Below are positions 1 through 8,540 of a stretch of 64,000 nt of DNA, in pieces. Numbering within the stretch: the first letter of the stretch is position 1; each line of letters starts with the position of its first letter. The notes beneath the pieces were generated by a model, which saw only the letters and a list, made by a program, of their open reading frames with translations, made no database searches and was not told the origin of the DNA. This DNA is from Salinibacterium sp. Lineage in GTDB: Bacteria; Actinomycetota; Actinomycetes; Actinomycetales; Microbacteriaceae. The stretch covers positions 62,001 through 126,000 of the forward strand of contig JADGNA010000011.1 in the NCBI GenBank assembly GCA_015234465.1, read 5' to 3'. A program made the translations under genes and the position numbers.

Positions 1-639
1 GCCCGTGTTCGTCGCCGCCATGATCGCGGCGAGGCCGACCGCGCCGACGCCCACGATGAGCACCGAGTCGCCGAGCCGGGGGCGCGTCTCATTCAGCACG
101 GCTCCCGCGCCCGTGCCCAGGCCGCACGCGAGCGGCCCCAGGAGTTCGACCGGGGTGTCGCCGGGAACCTTGACCAGCGCATCCGCCCGCGTCAACGAGT
201 AGGTGGCGAACGACGACTGGCCGAAGAAGTGACCGCTGAGCGTCTGGCCATCTCGACTGTAGGCGCTCGTGCCCGCCTGCTCGCCCTTGAAGCGGCGCCC
301 CGACACGAGCGCGTCACCCGTACGCAGGCAGTAGCGCGGCTCACCGTCGAGGCAGTTGCGGCACTCACCACACGAGGGCCACCCAATGATGACCTTGTCG
401 CCGACGGCGACCTGCGTGACCCCCTCGCCGACCTGCTCCACGACGCCAGCGCCCTCGTGGCCGAGGATCGCGGGGAAGGTGACTCCCATGTCGCCCTCGC
501 GGGAGATCAGGTCGGTATGGCACACCCCCACGGCGGCGATGCGCACGAGCACCTCGCCCCTGCCGGGCGCCTCGAGCTCGACCTCCTGCTGCTCGAATGC
601 TGCGTCCTGCTCTTCGACGACCAGTGCCTGGATCTTCAT
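1..639 (-). CDS. Zinc-dependent alcohol dehydrogenase (MDR family), C-terminus cut off by window edge
   Basis: The first 213 residues of an NAD(P)-dependent medium-chain alcohol dehydrogenase are present; the rest lies beyond base 1. Visible features in order: a GroES-like domain with the catalytic-zinc cysteine in GVCHTD (about residue 40), the GHEGAG motif (about 60-65), a structural-zinc cysteine cluster CGECRNC...YC (about 90-104), and the start of the Rossmann fold, GVGAVGLA, near the edge. The four-cysteine lobe and spacing resemble aryl-/benzyl-alcohol dehydrogenases. The substrate cannot be told from sequence. It is divergent from phnD, and the 184-bp gap presumably holds promoters for both. 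Confidence 0.85.
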   Translation of the reverse strand, partial: MKIQALVVEEQDAAFEQQEVELEAPGRGEVLVRIAAVGVCHTDLISREGDMGVTFPAILGHEGAGVVEQVGEGVTQVAVGDKVIIGWPSCGECRNCLDGEPRYCLRTGDALVSGRRFKGEQAGTSAYSRDGQTLSGHFFGQSSFATYSLTRADALVKVPGDTPVELLGPLACGLGTGAGAVLNETRPRLGDSVLIVGVGAVGLAAIMAATNTG

Positions 640-710
640 GCCGCCACGGTGCCACCGGGCGCCTGAGCATTCAACGATTTGCACGGGGCTCTCAGGTCGA
701 GGCCAAATGT

Positions 711-743
711 GCGCACCGGATGTTCACCTCGCATTCATTCGAA
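711..743 (+). promoter_or_regulatory. Candidate PHO box (11-bp direct repeats)
   Basis: Three consecutive 11-bp units (711-721, 722-732, 733-743) lie upstream of phnD. Units two and three share a TTCA[CT][CT] core exactly 11 bp apart, and the first is degenerate (CGCACC). This resembles the direct-repeat PHO boxes bound by PhoP in actinobacteria. The match to the consensus is partial. The role is inferred from the downstream phosphonate/phosphate transporter. Confidence 0.4.
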
Positions 744-823
744 GTCTGGCGGTCTCGTAGTTCGCCGTCTCCTGCACCTGCTTGTCTCTCCCGCGTCTGC
801 TTCCCCTCCCGAAAGGCACAGCC

Positions 824-1729
824 ATGAACATCCGCTCCCTCACGGGCCTCGGCGCCCTCACCCTCGTCGGTGCCGTCGCACTGACCGGCTGCACGGCCGA
901 AGCATCCGCTGACGAGTCGGCCGACATCATCCGCATCGCCACGCTTCCCACGGGCGACGACCCCACCGCGGTGAACCCCATCGAGGAACTCGGCGCCCTC
1001 ATCGAGGCCGAGACCGGCAGGGAGGTCGAGATCATCGACGCCCCCGACTACCTCGGCGTCGTCGAGGCGGTGCGAGCCGACCACGTCGACATCGCCCTCA
1101 TGAGCGCCTTCCCAAGCGCCCTCGCCGTCAACACGGGCGAGGTGGATGCCCTCATGACCTGGCCGGGCTCGCCCGACCCGGTCTCGAAGTGCTACGTGCT
1201 CGCCGACTCCCCCATCCAGTCGGTCGAGGAGCTGAAGGGCAAGACCGTCGCCTTCGCCGACCCCGGCTCCAGCTCGGGCTTCTTCATGCCCGTGCACCTG
1301 CTCGACAGCGTGGGCCTCGAGCGCGACGCCGACTACGACGCCCTCTTCACGGGCGGCCACGACCGCAGCGCGATCGCCGTCAAGGAGGGCCAGGTCGACG
1401 CGGCCTGCACCGCCACCATGCTGACGAAGATGCTCGGCACCGACTTCTTCCCCTTCGAGGAGGGCGACATCCGGTTCATCGGGGAGAGCATCCCGATGGA
1501 CGTGAGCATGGCGGTCATCGCGAGCCAGGCGATGAGCGACGCGAAGCGTGACGCCCTGCTCGAGGCGCTGCCGAAGGTCTTCGTCGAGGAGAACAAGGAT
1601 GCGCTCGGCGTCTACGCCGAGGCCGGCATGATGGGCGTCGACCCTGTGCTCGCCCCGGGCCGTGACGCCTTCCAGTCGCTCGTCGACGTGGCCGCCGTCG
1701 CCGGCGTCGACATCTCGGACCTCAAGTGA
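824..1729 (+). CDS. phnD: Phosphate/phosphonate-type ABC transporter substrate-binding lipoprotein
   Basis: A 301-aa PhnD-family solute receptor. The signal peptide ends in a lipobox L-T-G-C with Cys23 as the likely lipidation site, so it should be tethered outside the membrane. The body shows family hallmarks: ELKGKTVAFADPGSSSG (about residue 140), then GGHDRSAIAVKEGQVDAA (about 180-197). GAAAGG about 8 bases upstream supports the ATG. The gene overlaps phnC (TGATG), followed by phnE and a phosphatase, all likely one transcript. Phosphonate, phosphite or a phosphate ester are all possible ligands; the sequence does not decide. An older name would be phosphate/phosphite/phosphonate binding protein. 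Confidence 0.88.
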   Translation: MNIRSLTGLGALTLVGAVALTGCTAEASADESADIIRIATLPTGDDPTAVNPIEELGALIEAETGREVEIIDAPDYLGVVEAVRADHVDIALMSAFPSALAVNTGEVDALMTWPGSPDPVSKCYVLADSPIQSVEELKGKTVAFADPGSSSGFFMPVHLLDSVGLERDADYDALFTGGHDRSAIAVKEGQVDAACTATMLTKMLGTDFFPFEEGDIRFIGESIPMDVSMAVIASQAMSDAKRDALLEALPKVFVEENKDALGVYAEAGMMGVDPVLAPGRDAFQSLVDVAAVAGVDISDLK

Positions 1730-2574
1730 TGACGGCCAACACGACGGTGGTGCCTGCGCGTGGACTCGCGCAGGCACCCGCCACGACCGCCGAACTTCGC
1801 GCCATGCTGCCGCTCGTGCAGGTGCGCGACCTGAAGGTCGAGTACAACGCGGCCGACGGGCTCGTGCTCGACGGGGTCGACCTCGACCTGTTCCCCGGCG
1901 AGATGGTTGCCCTGCTCGGCTCCTCCGGCTCCGGCAAGTCCACCCTCATGCGCACGCTCACCGGGTTCGCACCCATCACGAGCGGCACGGTGCGGGCGGC
2001 CGGCTACGACGTCGCGAACCTGCGGCGCGGCGAACTTCGCAGCCTGCGAGCATCCGCCGGCCAGGTGTTCCAGCAGTTCAACCTGATCGGGCGCCTCAGC
2101 GTGCTGACGAACGTGCTGACCGGTGGGCTGCACGACGCCGGGCCGTACAACCTCATCGGTGGGTTCCGCAGTGAGCAGCGCAAGCGCGCACTCGAACTGC
2201 TCGACCGCGTCGGCATTGCGCACAAGGCCAAGGATGAGGCGCGCTCCCTCTCCGGCGGGCAGCAGCAGCGGGTCGCCATCGCGCGGGCGCTCATGCAGCA
2301 ACCGAAGCTGATCCTCGCCGACGAGCCCGTCGCATCCCTCGACCCGCAGCTCTCCGACTCGGTGCTCGAACTGCTGCGCTCGATCGCGCGCGAGGACGGC
2401 ATCCCGGTGCTCGTGAGCCTGCACGTGTTGCCGCTCGCCCTGCGCCACAGCGACCGCATCGTGGGGTTGAAGCACGGGCGGATGCTCGTGTCCGCGCCGA
2501 CCGAAGGCATCGACCCGCGCAGCCTCGACGTGCTCTACGACGGGGAGGAGGCAGGCGATGTCTACGACGCTTGA
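1729..2574 (+). CDS. phnC: Phosphonate ABC transporter ATP-binding protein
   Basis: A 281-aa ATPase that should power uptake with PhnE. Walker A GSSGSGKST (about residue 64-72), Q-loop FQQFNLIG, signature LSGGQQQR (about 173), Walker B LILADEP (about 193) and switch His in SLHVLPLAL are all intact. The ATG shares bases with the phnD stop (TGATG). A GTG immediately before it is also in frame, and a start at the internal MLPLVQVRDL (1804) would remove an N-terminal extension of about 25 residues. The NLIGRLSVLTNVL stretch is typical of PhnC proteins. Confidence 0.9.
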   Translation: MTANTTVVPARGLAQAPATTAELRAMLPLVQVRDLKVEYNAADGLVLDGVDLDLFPGEMVALLGSSGSGKSTLMRTLTGFAPITSGTVRAAGYDVANLRRGELRSLRASAGQVFQQFNLIGRLSVLTNVLTGGLHDAGPYNLIGGFRSEQRKRALELLDRVGIAHKAKDEARSLSGGQQQRVAIARALMQQPKLILADEPVASLDPQLSDSVLELLRSIAREDGIPVLVSLHVLPLALRHSDRIVGLKHGRMLVSAPTEGIDPRSLDVLYDGEEAGDVYDA

Positions 2575-3391
2575 GCCGAAGAAGTCACAGAAGGAGCTCG
2601 ACCCGGAGGCCCGGCGCCAGCTGGAGCAGGCGTTCGCGGTGCCGCGCACCCGCTTCATGCTCGGCGGCGTGCTGGCGGTCGTGTTCCTGCTCTGGTCGTT
2701 CCAGGGGGTCGGCTTCAACTTCGCGAAGCTCGGCGAGGGCACCGTCAACATGGGGGCGTTCCTCGCGCGGCTGTTCCCGCCGGACTTCTCCAAGCTGGGC
2801 CTCATCGTCGAGCTGCTGATCGAGACGGTGCAGATGGCGATCGTCGGCACCGTGCTCGGCTCGGTGCTCTCCCTCTTCATCGCCTTCGCGGCGGCATCCA
2901 CCCTCTCACCGAAGTGGATCTACTACCCGGCACGATGGACCATGAATGTGATCCGCGCCGTGCCCGACCTCGTGTTTGCGCTCATGTTCGTCTCCGCCGT
3001 CGGGCTGGGGCCCTTTGCGGGCATCCTCGCCATGACGCTCGGGTCGCTCGGCTCGATCGGCAAGATCTACGCGGAGGCGATGGAGTCAGTCGACACGGGC
3101 CCGATGGTCGCGATGCGCTCCGTGGGGGCGTCACACCGGCAGGTCATCCAGTACGGCGTGCTGCCGCAGGCGGCACCGCTCCTCGTCTCCTACACGCTGC
3201 TCCTCTTCGAAGGGAATGTGCGGGGCGCGACCATCCTCGGCCTGGTGGGCGCCGGAGGCATCGGCCTCGAACTCACCACCGCAATGAGAATGTACGACTA
3301 CGGCCACCTCAGCGCGATCATCATCTGCATCATCCTCGTGGTGACGGTGATCGACCAGGGCAGCGCCTTCATCCGCAGGAGGATCACATGA
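2558..3391 (+). CDS. phnE: Phosphonate ABC transporter permease
   Basis: A 277-aa inner-membrane permease of the PhnE/BPD type. After a hydrophilic N-terminus it has about six membrane segments. The conserved cytoplasmic loop (EAMESVDTGPMVAMRSVGAS..Q.. LPQA, about residues 172-207) contacts the ATPase. The gene starts inside phnC (17-bp overlap) behind GGGGAGGAGG and ends in ATGA with the phosphatase. The close overlaps point to one translationally coupled uptake unit. Confidence 0.9.
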   Translation: MSTTLEPKKSQKELDPEARRQLEQAFAVPRTRFMLGGVLAVVFLLWSFQGVGFNFAKLGEGTVNMGAFLARLFPPDFSKLGLIVELLIETVQMAIVGTVLGSVLSLFIAFAAASTLSPKWIYYPARWTMNVIRAVPDLVFALMFVSAVGLGPFAGILAMTLGSLGSIGKIYAEAMESVDTGPMVAMRSVGASHRQVIQYGVLPQAAPLLVSYTLLLFEGNVRGATILGLVGAGGIGLELTTAMRMYDYGHLSAIIICIILVVTVIDQGSAFIRRRIT

Positions 3392-4149
3392 GCACCATCA
3401 TCGACACTGTCCTGAGCCGGCCCGCGAACCTGCGCGACCTCGGGGGCATCCCGGTCGCCGGTGGCGTGATCGCCGAAGGATTCGCGATCCGCAGCGACGA
3501 CCTCGCGACGGTCACCCCCGAGTTTGCGAACGAACTGGTCGAGGGCGGGCTGGGCGCGATCATCGACCTCCGCTCCTCGGACGAGTTCGGCGCGACCGGC
3601 CGCGGCCCCTTCGGGGAGCAGCCCGTCACCTACCACCACGTGCCGCTCATGCGCAGCATCAGCGCCGCGAGCATGCCCGCCTTCGAACCGGGGACTATCC
3701 CGCCCATGGGCGAGCTCTACCCGCTCATGTTCGAGCGGGCCGCGGGGCAACTCGTCGCGGCCCTCGGCATCATGGCGTATTCGACGGGCGCCGTGGCCTT
3801 CCACTGCGCGGCCGGTCGCGACCGCACCGGTGTGCTCGCGGCATCCCTCCTCCTCGCCCTCGGTGCGAGCGATGAGGTGATCGTGGCCGACTACGAGCTC
3901 ACCCACGCCAACATGGCGGGCGTCGGCGAGCGCACACGGGCCAGCCTCGGTGCCGTCATGAAGAAGCTCGGATACGACACGGATGTCGCGGCGCGCGCCG
4001 CCGCGATCGACTTCAGCGCCGACCGGGCCATGGAGGTCACCCTTCGCACGCTTCGCGAGCGGCACGGCGACCCGCTCACGCCGCTTCGCGCCGTAGGACT
4101 CAGCGACGGGCTCGTCGCGCGGCTGCGGGAGCGCGCCGGGCTCGCGTAA
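3388..4149 (+). CDS. Tyrosine-phosphatase-like (CX5R) phosphatase linked to the phn transporter
   Basis: A 253-aa cytoplasmic protein of the bacterial PTP family (Y_phosphatase3 type). The N-terminal NLRDLGG motif (about residues 14-20), the R-S-D-D segment, and the catalytic P-loop HCAAGRDRTG around Cys140 match the HCX5R[ST] signature. It overlaps phnE by ATGA, so the two are co-translated. In this position it may release phosphate from an imported phosphoester rather than act on phosphotyrosine; that is inference from context. No signal peptide is visible. A strong hairpin follows. Confidence 0.82.
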   Translation: MSTIIDTVLSRPANLRDLGGIPVAGGVIAEGFAIRSDDLATVTPEFANELVEGGLGAIIDLRSSDEFGATGRGPFGEQPVTYHHVPLMRSISAASMPAFEPGTIPPMGELYPLMFERAAGQLVAALGIMAYSTGAVAFHCAAGRDRTGVLAASLLLALGASDEVIVADYELTHANMAGVGERTRASLGAVMKKLGYDTDVAARAAAIDFSADRAMEVTLRTLRERHGDPLTPLRAVGLSDGLVARLRERAGLA

Positions 4150-4165
4150 CGACGGCGGATGTCTC

Positions 4166-4191
4166 GGCCGGGGTGGCACGCCGCCCCGGCC
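4166..4191 (+). terminator. Strong hairpin after the phnDCE-phosphatase operon
   Basis: GGCCGGGGTGG pairs with CCGCCCCGGCC (11 bp with one G-U) around a CACG loop, 16 bases after the phosphatase stop. No U-tract follows, which is common for actinobacterial terminators. Confidence 0.6.
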
Positions 4192-4552
4192 GTCCGCGCA
4201 ACGAGGGCCGCATCCTAAAACTCATCTGGACGTCAAGCCTGCACCAGTGTGAGGCCGGATAGTCCGAGAAGAATTGCAATTCTTCTCGTTTTCGGCAAGC
4301 AGGGCCGACTTTGAGACCTTTTCAAGCGACAGATGATCATCTCGCGCTCGCGAGTACGCCACACTGACTCTCCGGGGCCAGTCCCGCCCCGATCGTTCAG
4401 GGGCATTGGACTCCACCTACACCAAACGGAGGCGCCACCGAGGTTGCGCACGCACCGGGTTGCGCATGCCCAGAACGGAACTTATCCACCACTAGGTTCT
4501 TCTAGGGTGCCGGAATGATCGGGCGCCGCGGTGATTTCAGAGAGGAAGTTAC
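4192..4552. other. Noncoding region upstream of pntA
   Basis: About 360 bases without a credible gene. It contains a perfect 24-bp palindrome (4265-4288), GATGATCATC (4332-4341), and CTCGCG-CT-CGCGAG (4341-4354). The base composition around the palindrome is clearly A/T-richer than the surroundings. Promoter elements for pntA must lie here, but no hexamer pair is convincing. Confidence 0.5.
4265..4288. repeat. Perfect 24-bp palindrome
   Basis: Each half is CGAGAAGAATTG or its exact complement, with no central spacer, and TTTT follows on the plus strand. It could be an operator for a dimeric regulator of pntAB or a terminator hairpin with a 4-base loop. Its A/T content is unusual for this genome. 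Confidence 0.6.
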
Positions 4553-6091
4553 ATGGCACGCATCGGTATTGTCACCGAGCGCGACAAGGAAACGAGGGTC
4601 TCGGCGACGCCGCAGACGGTTCCCAAGTTGATCCAGCTCGGCTACGAGGTCGTCGTGGAGTCGGGAGCCGGCGCGTCAGCGTCATTCGCCGATCCGGCAT
4701 ACATCGCGGCGGGAGCGCAGGTCGTCGACCGCGCCACCGCCTGGGCCTCAGACATCGTGTTGAAGGTCGAGGCGCCGACCCCTGATGAGGTCGCACTGCT
4801 CGCCGATGGAGCCACGCTCATCGGCCTGCTTGCGCCCGGGCTCCGCCCCGAGATTCGTGAGTCGCTCGAGACCCGAGGCATCACGGCCCTCGCTATGGAT
4901 GCCGTGCCGCGCATCTCGCGCGCCCAGTCGATGGACGTGCTGTCGTCGATGGCGAACATCTCCGGCTACCGCGCCGTCGTCGAGGCGGCTCACGAGTTCG
5001 GTTGGTTCTTCACGGGACAGGTGACGGCGGCGGGCAAGGTTCCGCCCGCCAAGGTGCTCGTCGCGGGCGCCGGTGTCGCCGGACTTGCCGCGATCGGTGC
5101 CGCATCGAGCCTCGGCGCGATCGTGCGCGCGACCGACCCGCGCCCCGAGGTCGCCGACCAGGTCAAGTCCATCGGCGGCGAATACCTCAAGGTCGAGGTC
5201 GAGGTGGAGCAGTCCACCGACGGCTACGCCAAGGCCACGAGCGAGGACTACGACCGGCGAGCTGCCGAGATCTACTCCGAGCAGGCGGCTGAGGTCGACA
5301 TCATCATCACGACCGCCCAGATCCCCGGGCGGCCTGCGCCGCGGCTGATCACGGCGGCGGATGTCGCAACCATGAAGCCGGGCAGCGTGATCGTCGACAT
5401 GGCGGCGGGTTCCGGCGGCAACGTCGAGGGCTCGGTCGCCGGCGAGCGCGTCGTCACCGACAACGGCGTGATCATCCTGGGCTACACCGACCTGGCCGGG
5501 CGCCTTCCCGCGCAGGCCTCGCAGCTCTACGGCACCAACCTGCTCAACCTGCTGAAACTCCTCACCCCCGGCAAGGACGGGCAGCTCACGATCGACTTCG
5601 ACGACATCGTGCAGCGCTCCGTCACGGTGGTGCGCAACGGCGAGGGCACCTGGCCTCCGCCCCCCGCGCAGGTCTCGGCCGCGCCCGCGAAGGCGCCCGA
5701 GGCATCCGTCGAGCCCGCCAAGGAAAAGAAGAAGATGTCGGCGGGCGCGAAGTACACGCTCTACGGCCTCGGCATCGCGCTCTTCTTCTTCGTGGTCGCG
5801 GTCGCGCCCGAGCCGCTGCCACAGCACTTCACGGTGCTGGCGCTCTCGGTCGTCGTCGGCTTCTACGTCATCGGTAAGGTCGCACACGCCCTCCACACCC
5901 CGCTCATGAGCGTGACGAACGCGATCTCGGGCATCATCATCGTCGGCGCGATCCTGCAACTCGGTTCCGAGAACCTCGTTGTGCAGATCCTCGCCGGCAT
6001 CGCCGTGCTCGTGGCCAGCATCAACGTGTTCGGTGGCTTCGCGGTGACCCGTCGAATGCTCAGCATGTTCTCGAAGGGAGCCCAGCAGTGA
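4553..6091 (+). CDS. pntA: Re/Si-specific NAD(P)+ transhydrogenase subunit alpha
   Basis: A 512-aa alpha subunit of the proton-translocating transhydrogenase, which moves hydride between NADH and NADP+ at the expense of the proton gradient. Residues 1-370 form the NAD(H)-binding domain I ([11 protein letters not shown] near the N-terminus; GAGVAGLAA at about 168; RPAPRLI at about 262). A charged Pro/Ala linker (about 365-395) leads to about four membrane helices (about 398-500). Domain I and the PntAB-like membrane part are fused here; in some bacteria they are separate. GAGAGGAAG precedes the ATG. It overlaps pntB by 4 bp. Confidence 0.95.
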   Translation: MARIGIVTERDKETRVSATPQTVPKLIQLGYEVVVESGAGASASFADPAYIAAGAQVVDRATAWASDIVLKVEAPTPDEVALLADGATLIGLLAPGLRPEIRESLETRGITALAMDAVPRISRAQSMDVLSSMANISGYRAVVEAAHEFGWFFTGQVTAAGKVPPAKVLVAGAGVAGLAAIGAASSLGAIVRATDPRPEVADQVKSIGGEYLKVEVEVEQSTDGYAKATSEDYDRRAAEIYSEQAAEVDIIITTAQIPGRPAPRLITAADVATMKPGSVIVDMAAGSGGNVEGSVAGERVVTDNGVIILGYTDLAGRLPAQASQLYGTNLLNLLKLLTPGKDGQLTIDFDDIVQRSVTVVRNGEGTWPPPPAQVSAAPAKAPEASVEPAKEKKKMSAGAKYTLYGLGIALFFFVVAVAPEPLPQHFTVLALSVVVGFYVIGKVAHALHTPLMSVTNAISGIIIVGAILQLGSENLVVQILAGIAVLVASINVFGGFAVTRRMLSMFSKGAQQ

Positions 6092-7491
6092 GCGCCACCA
6101 CAATCGCGGGGGCGGCGTACCTGATCGCCGCACTGTTGTTCATCCTCAGCCTCGCTGGGCTGAGCAAGCACGAGACGGCCCGCCGTGGCGTCACGTTCGG
6201 TATCGCCGGTATGGCGATCGCCCTCATCGCCACCGGTGTCATCGCGGTGCAGAACGCCTGGGACAGCCCCTCGGGGATGCTCGGCCTCGCCATCCTCGTC
6301 GGCGTCATGATCGTCGGCGCCGTGATCGGCCTCTGGCGTGCACGCGTCGTCGAGATGACGGGCATGCCCGAGCTCATCGCACTGCTGCACTCCTTCGTGG
6401 GTGCCGCTGCCGTGCTCGTCGGCTGGAACGGCGCGCTCGACGCACCGCACCTCGAGGGCGCACTGAAGGACATCCACCACGCGGAGGTCTTCATCGGTGT
6501 GTTCATCGGTGGTGTGACGCTGACCGGATCGATCGTGGCGTTCCTCAAGCTTTCGGCACGCATGTCGTCGAAGCCGCTCGTGCTGCCGGGCAAGAACTTC
6601 CTCAACCTTGGCGCCCTTGTCGCGTTCGTCGCACTGACGGTCTGGTACGTCATCACCCCCGAGATGTGGCTCCTCGTCACGGTGACGGTGCTGGCACTGC
6701 TCCTCGGATGGCACCTGGTCGCCTCGATCGGTGGCGGCGACATGCCCGTCGTCGTCTCGATGCTCAACAGCTACTCCGGTTGGGCCGCGGCCGCCGCGGG
6801 CTTCCTGCTCTCGAACGACCTGCTCATCGTCACCGGTGCGCTCGTCGGCTCCTCGGGTGCCTACCTGTCGTACATCATGTGCAAGGCGATGAACCGCTCC
6901 TTCATCTCCGTCATCGCGGGAGGCTTCGGCATCGAAGCACCCGCCAAGGGCGGAGACGAAGACCAGGGCGAGCACCGCGAGATCGACGCCGAGGCCACGG
7001 CCGAGCTGCTCGCGGGCGCCTCGAGCGTCGTCATCACTCCCGGCTACGGCATGGCCGTCGCGCAGGCGCAGTACCCGGTCGCGGAACTCGCGAGCCGCCT
7101 GCGTGAGCGTGGCGTCGAGGTGCGATTCGGCATCCACCCCGTCGCTGGCCGCTTGCCCGGGCACATGAACGTGCTGCTGGCAGAGGCGAAGGTGCCGTAT
7201 GACATCGTCCTCGAGATGGACGAGATCAACGACGAGCTCGGGGAGACCGACGTCGTGCTCGTGATCGGCGCCAACGACACCGTCAACCCCGCCGCTGCGG
7301 AAGACCCCAGCTCCCCCATCGCCGGCATGCCGGTGCTGCGGGCGTGGGAAGCACGCAACGTCATCGTGTTCAAGCGGTCCATGGCATCCGGTTACGCCGG
7401 CGTGCAGAACCCGCTGTTCTTCCGGGAGAACACGCAGATGCTGTTCGGTGACGCCAAGGAGCGCGTGGAGGACATCCTCCGCACCCTCTGA
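6088..7491 (+). CDS. pntB: Re/Si-specific NAD(P)+ transhydrogenase subunit beta
   Basis: A 467-aa beta subunit. It starts with GTG in a GTGA overlap with pntA. Residues 1-270 hold about eight to nine membrane helices forming the proton channel with PntA. Residues 285-467 form the NADP(H)-binding domain III, with [10 protein letters not shown] (about 317), [14 protein letters not shown] (about 353), a [10 protein letters not shown] loop (about 395) and [16 protein letters not shown] (about 430). It should supply NADPH for biosynthesis and redox defence. A hairpin lies just downstream. Confidence 0.95.
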   Translation: MSATTIAGAAYLIAALLFILSLAGLSKHETARRGVTFGIAGMAIALIATGVIAVQNAWDSPSGMLGLAILVGVMIVGAVIGLWRARVVEMTGMPELIALLHSFVGAAAVLVGWNGALDAPHLEGALKDIHHAEVFIGVFIGGVTLTGSIVAFLKLSARMSSKPLVLPGKNFLNLGALVAFVALTVWYVITPEMWLLVTVTVLALLLGWHLVASIGGGDMPVVVSMLNSYSGWAAAAAGFLLSNDLLIVTGALVGSSGAYLSYIMCKAMNRSFISVIAGGFGIEAPAKGGDEDQGEHREIDAEATAELLAGASSVVITPGYGMAVAQAQYPVAELASRLRERGVEVRFGIHPVAGRLPGHMNVLLAEAKVPYDIVLEMDEINDELGETDVVLVIGANDTVNPAAAEDPSSPIAGMPVLRAWEARNVIVFKRSMASGYAGVQNPLFFRENTQMLFGDAKERVEDILRTL

Positions 7492-7509
7492 CGCATCCGG
7501 CGCACACCG

Positions 7510-7545
7510 ACGGGCAGGTCGACCTCACGGTCGGGCCTGCCCGTT
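7510..7545 (+). terminator. Hairpin after pntB
   Basis: ACGGGCAGG (7510-7518) pairs with CCTGCCCGT (7536-7544), 18 bases after the pntB stop, followed by a T-rich stretch (TTGGTGTTTGT). Confidence 0.65.
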
Positions 7546-7621
7546 GGTGTTTGTGGGTACTGATCCGGCTCGCCGGATGCGGCCCTGGTTGTTCACGCGG
7601 CCGCCGCGCCTTCGCCCCACC

Positions 7622-7683
7622 GATGCCGAATTGCCCACTTCTGCGGCCAAAACCTTGCCCTTAGGGCGCGAACCGGGCAACTC
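7622..7683 (-). repeat. Copy 1 of a dispersed palindromic repeat (about 61 nt)
   Basis: Read on the minus strand it runs from GAGTTGCCC through a 33-nt variable loop to GAAGTGGGCAATTCGGCATC. A second copy, 61 nt with 19 of the last 20 bases identical, lies inside tilS at 38553-38613. The ends GAGTTGCCC and GGGCAAYTC are complementary, so it can fold. Confidence 0.6.
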
Positions 7684-7763
7684 GCATTCCGCGACGTACA
7701 AACATCGGCCCGGGCCGCAACTCACGAGCGCCTGCCACAACCGCCGTGCGAGAAACCAAAAGG

Positions 7764-7810
7764 CCGAAGGCCCCGATTCCCAATGATTCGTTGGGATTCG
7801 GGGCCTTCGG
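7764..7810 (-). terminator. Terminator of tRNA-Ser
   Basis: Twenty-base arms (7764-7783 and 7791-7810) pair with a single mismatch around a 7-base loop. On the minus strand a T-rich run (CCTTTTGGTTT) follows. It lies three bases from the tRNA 3' end. Confidence 0.8.
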
Positions 7811-7813
7811 ATT

Positions 7814-7901
7814 TGGCGGTGACGGTGGGATTTGAACCCACGGTAGCTTTCACTACACAACTTTTCGAGAGTTGCACCTTCGGCCGCTCGGACACGTCAC
7901 C
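7814..7901 (-). tRNA. tRNA-Ser(CGA)
   Basis: An 88-nt class II tRNA including the encoded CCA. Acceptor GGTGACG pairs with CGTCACC, discriminator G. The anticodon stem CAACT/AGTTG encloses loop CTCGAAA with anticodon CGA. A long variable arm (GTGTAGTGAAAGCTAC region) and the GGTTCAAATCC T-loop are present. It reads UCG serine codons. Confidence 0.95.
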
Positions 7902-7948
7902 GCGGACAAGTGTAATACACCCGGAGGGTCGACCCGAACGCGGGCGCC

Positions 7949-8488
7949 TCAGCGCAGCGGGTGCTGCAGGATGCTCGAGCCCAGGTTCGTGCCGTTCACG
8001 TCGAGGTAGAGCTGCCCCTCCGTCACGGTCGCCGTGAGTTCGTTCCGCCGCCCGATCGCCGCGACGGCCGCGTCGATGAACCCCGCATCGAAGCTTCGAA
8101 GCGTGATGTCTTCGGCGCGGTGGATGGTCTTGCCCGCCCACGCGGCCAGCAGCTTCGCGGGGTCGCGGTGCGTGTAGATGGCGGCCCTGCCTGCCAGCTT
8201 GCTGCCGTGGTGGAGGCGCGCAGCATCCGGGGCTCCCACCTCGATCCACGCGGTGAGGGTGCCGGTGAGGTCACGCACGACCACGGCCGGCTCATCGGTC
8301 GAGGAGATGCCCTCACTGAACGCGATGCCCTCCTCGTATTCGAGCAGGTAGGCGAGCACGCGCGTGACCATGTAGGCATCCGTCTCGGAGGGGTGCCGTG
8401 CAACCCTCAGCATCAGGTCTTCGTAGACGCCACGATCCATGTCTGCCAGCTGCACCGTGAACGTGTGGATGAGCGCGCCGAGAGCCAT
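7949..8488 (-). CDS. YaeQ family protein
   Basis: A 179-aa cytoplasmic protein. The start MALGALIHTFTVQLADMDRGVY, then LMLRVARHPSETDAYMVTRVLAYLLEYEEGI (about residues 24-54) and WIEVGAPDAARLHHGSK (about 81-97), match the YaeQ family, a PD-(D/E)XK-nuclease-like fold of unclear role. An upstream in-frame extension was rejected because it would run through the GDSL gene promoter and lacks family similarity. It is divergent from the GDSL esterase gene (52 bp apart). Confidence 0.85.
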   Translation of the reverse strand: MALGALIHTFTVQLADMDRGVYEDLMLRVARHPSETDAYMVTRVLAYLLEYEEGIAFSEGISSTDEPAVVVRDLTGTLTAWIEVGAPDAARLHHGSKLAGRAAIYTHRDPAKLLAAWAGKTIHRAEDITLRSFDAGFIDAAVAAIGRRNELTATVTEGQLYLDVNGTNLGSSILQHPLR

Positions 8489-8540
8489 GGTGGTCGAGCT
8501 TAGCGCCGCATTCACAGGCGCGGATTCGTACGATTCGAGC

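Noticed and set aside
2914-3387. Extended start for the phosphatase inside phnE
   Set aside because: The extension is the out-of-frame reading of phnE; the ATGA overlap at 3388 gives the natural start.
8439-8540. Upstream start for the GDSL esterase
   Set aside because: It runs antisense through the YaeQ gene; ATG at 8541 gives a sensible export segment.
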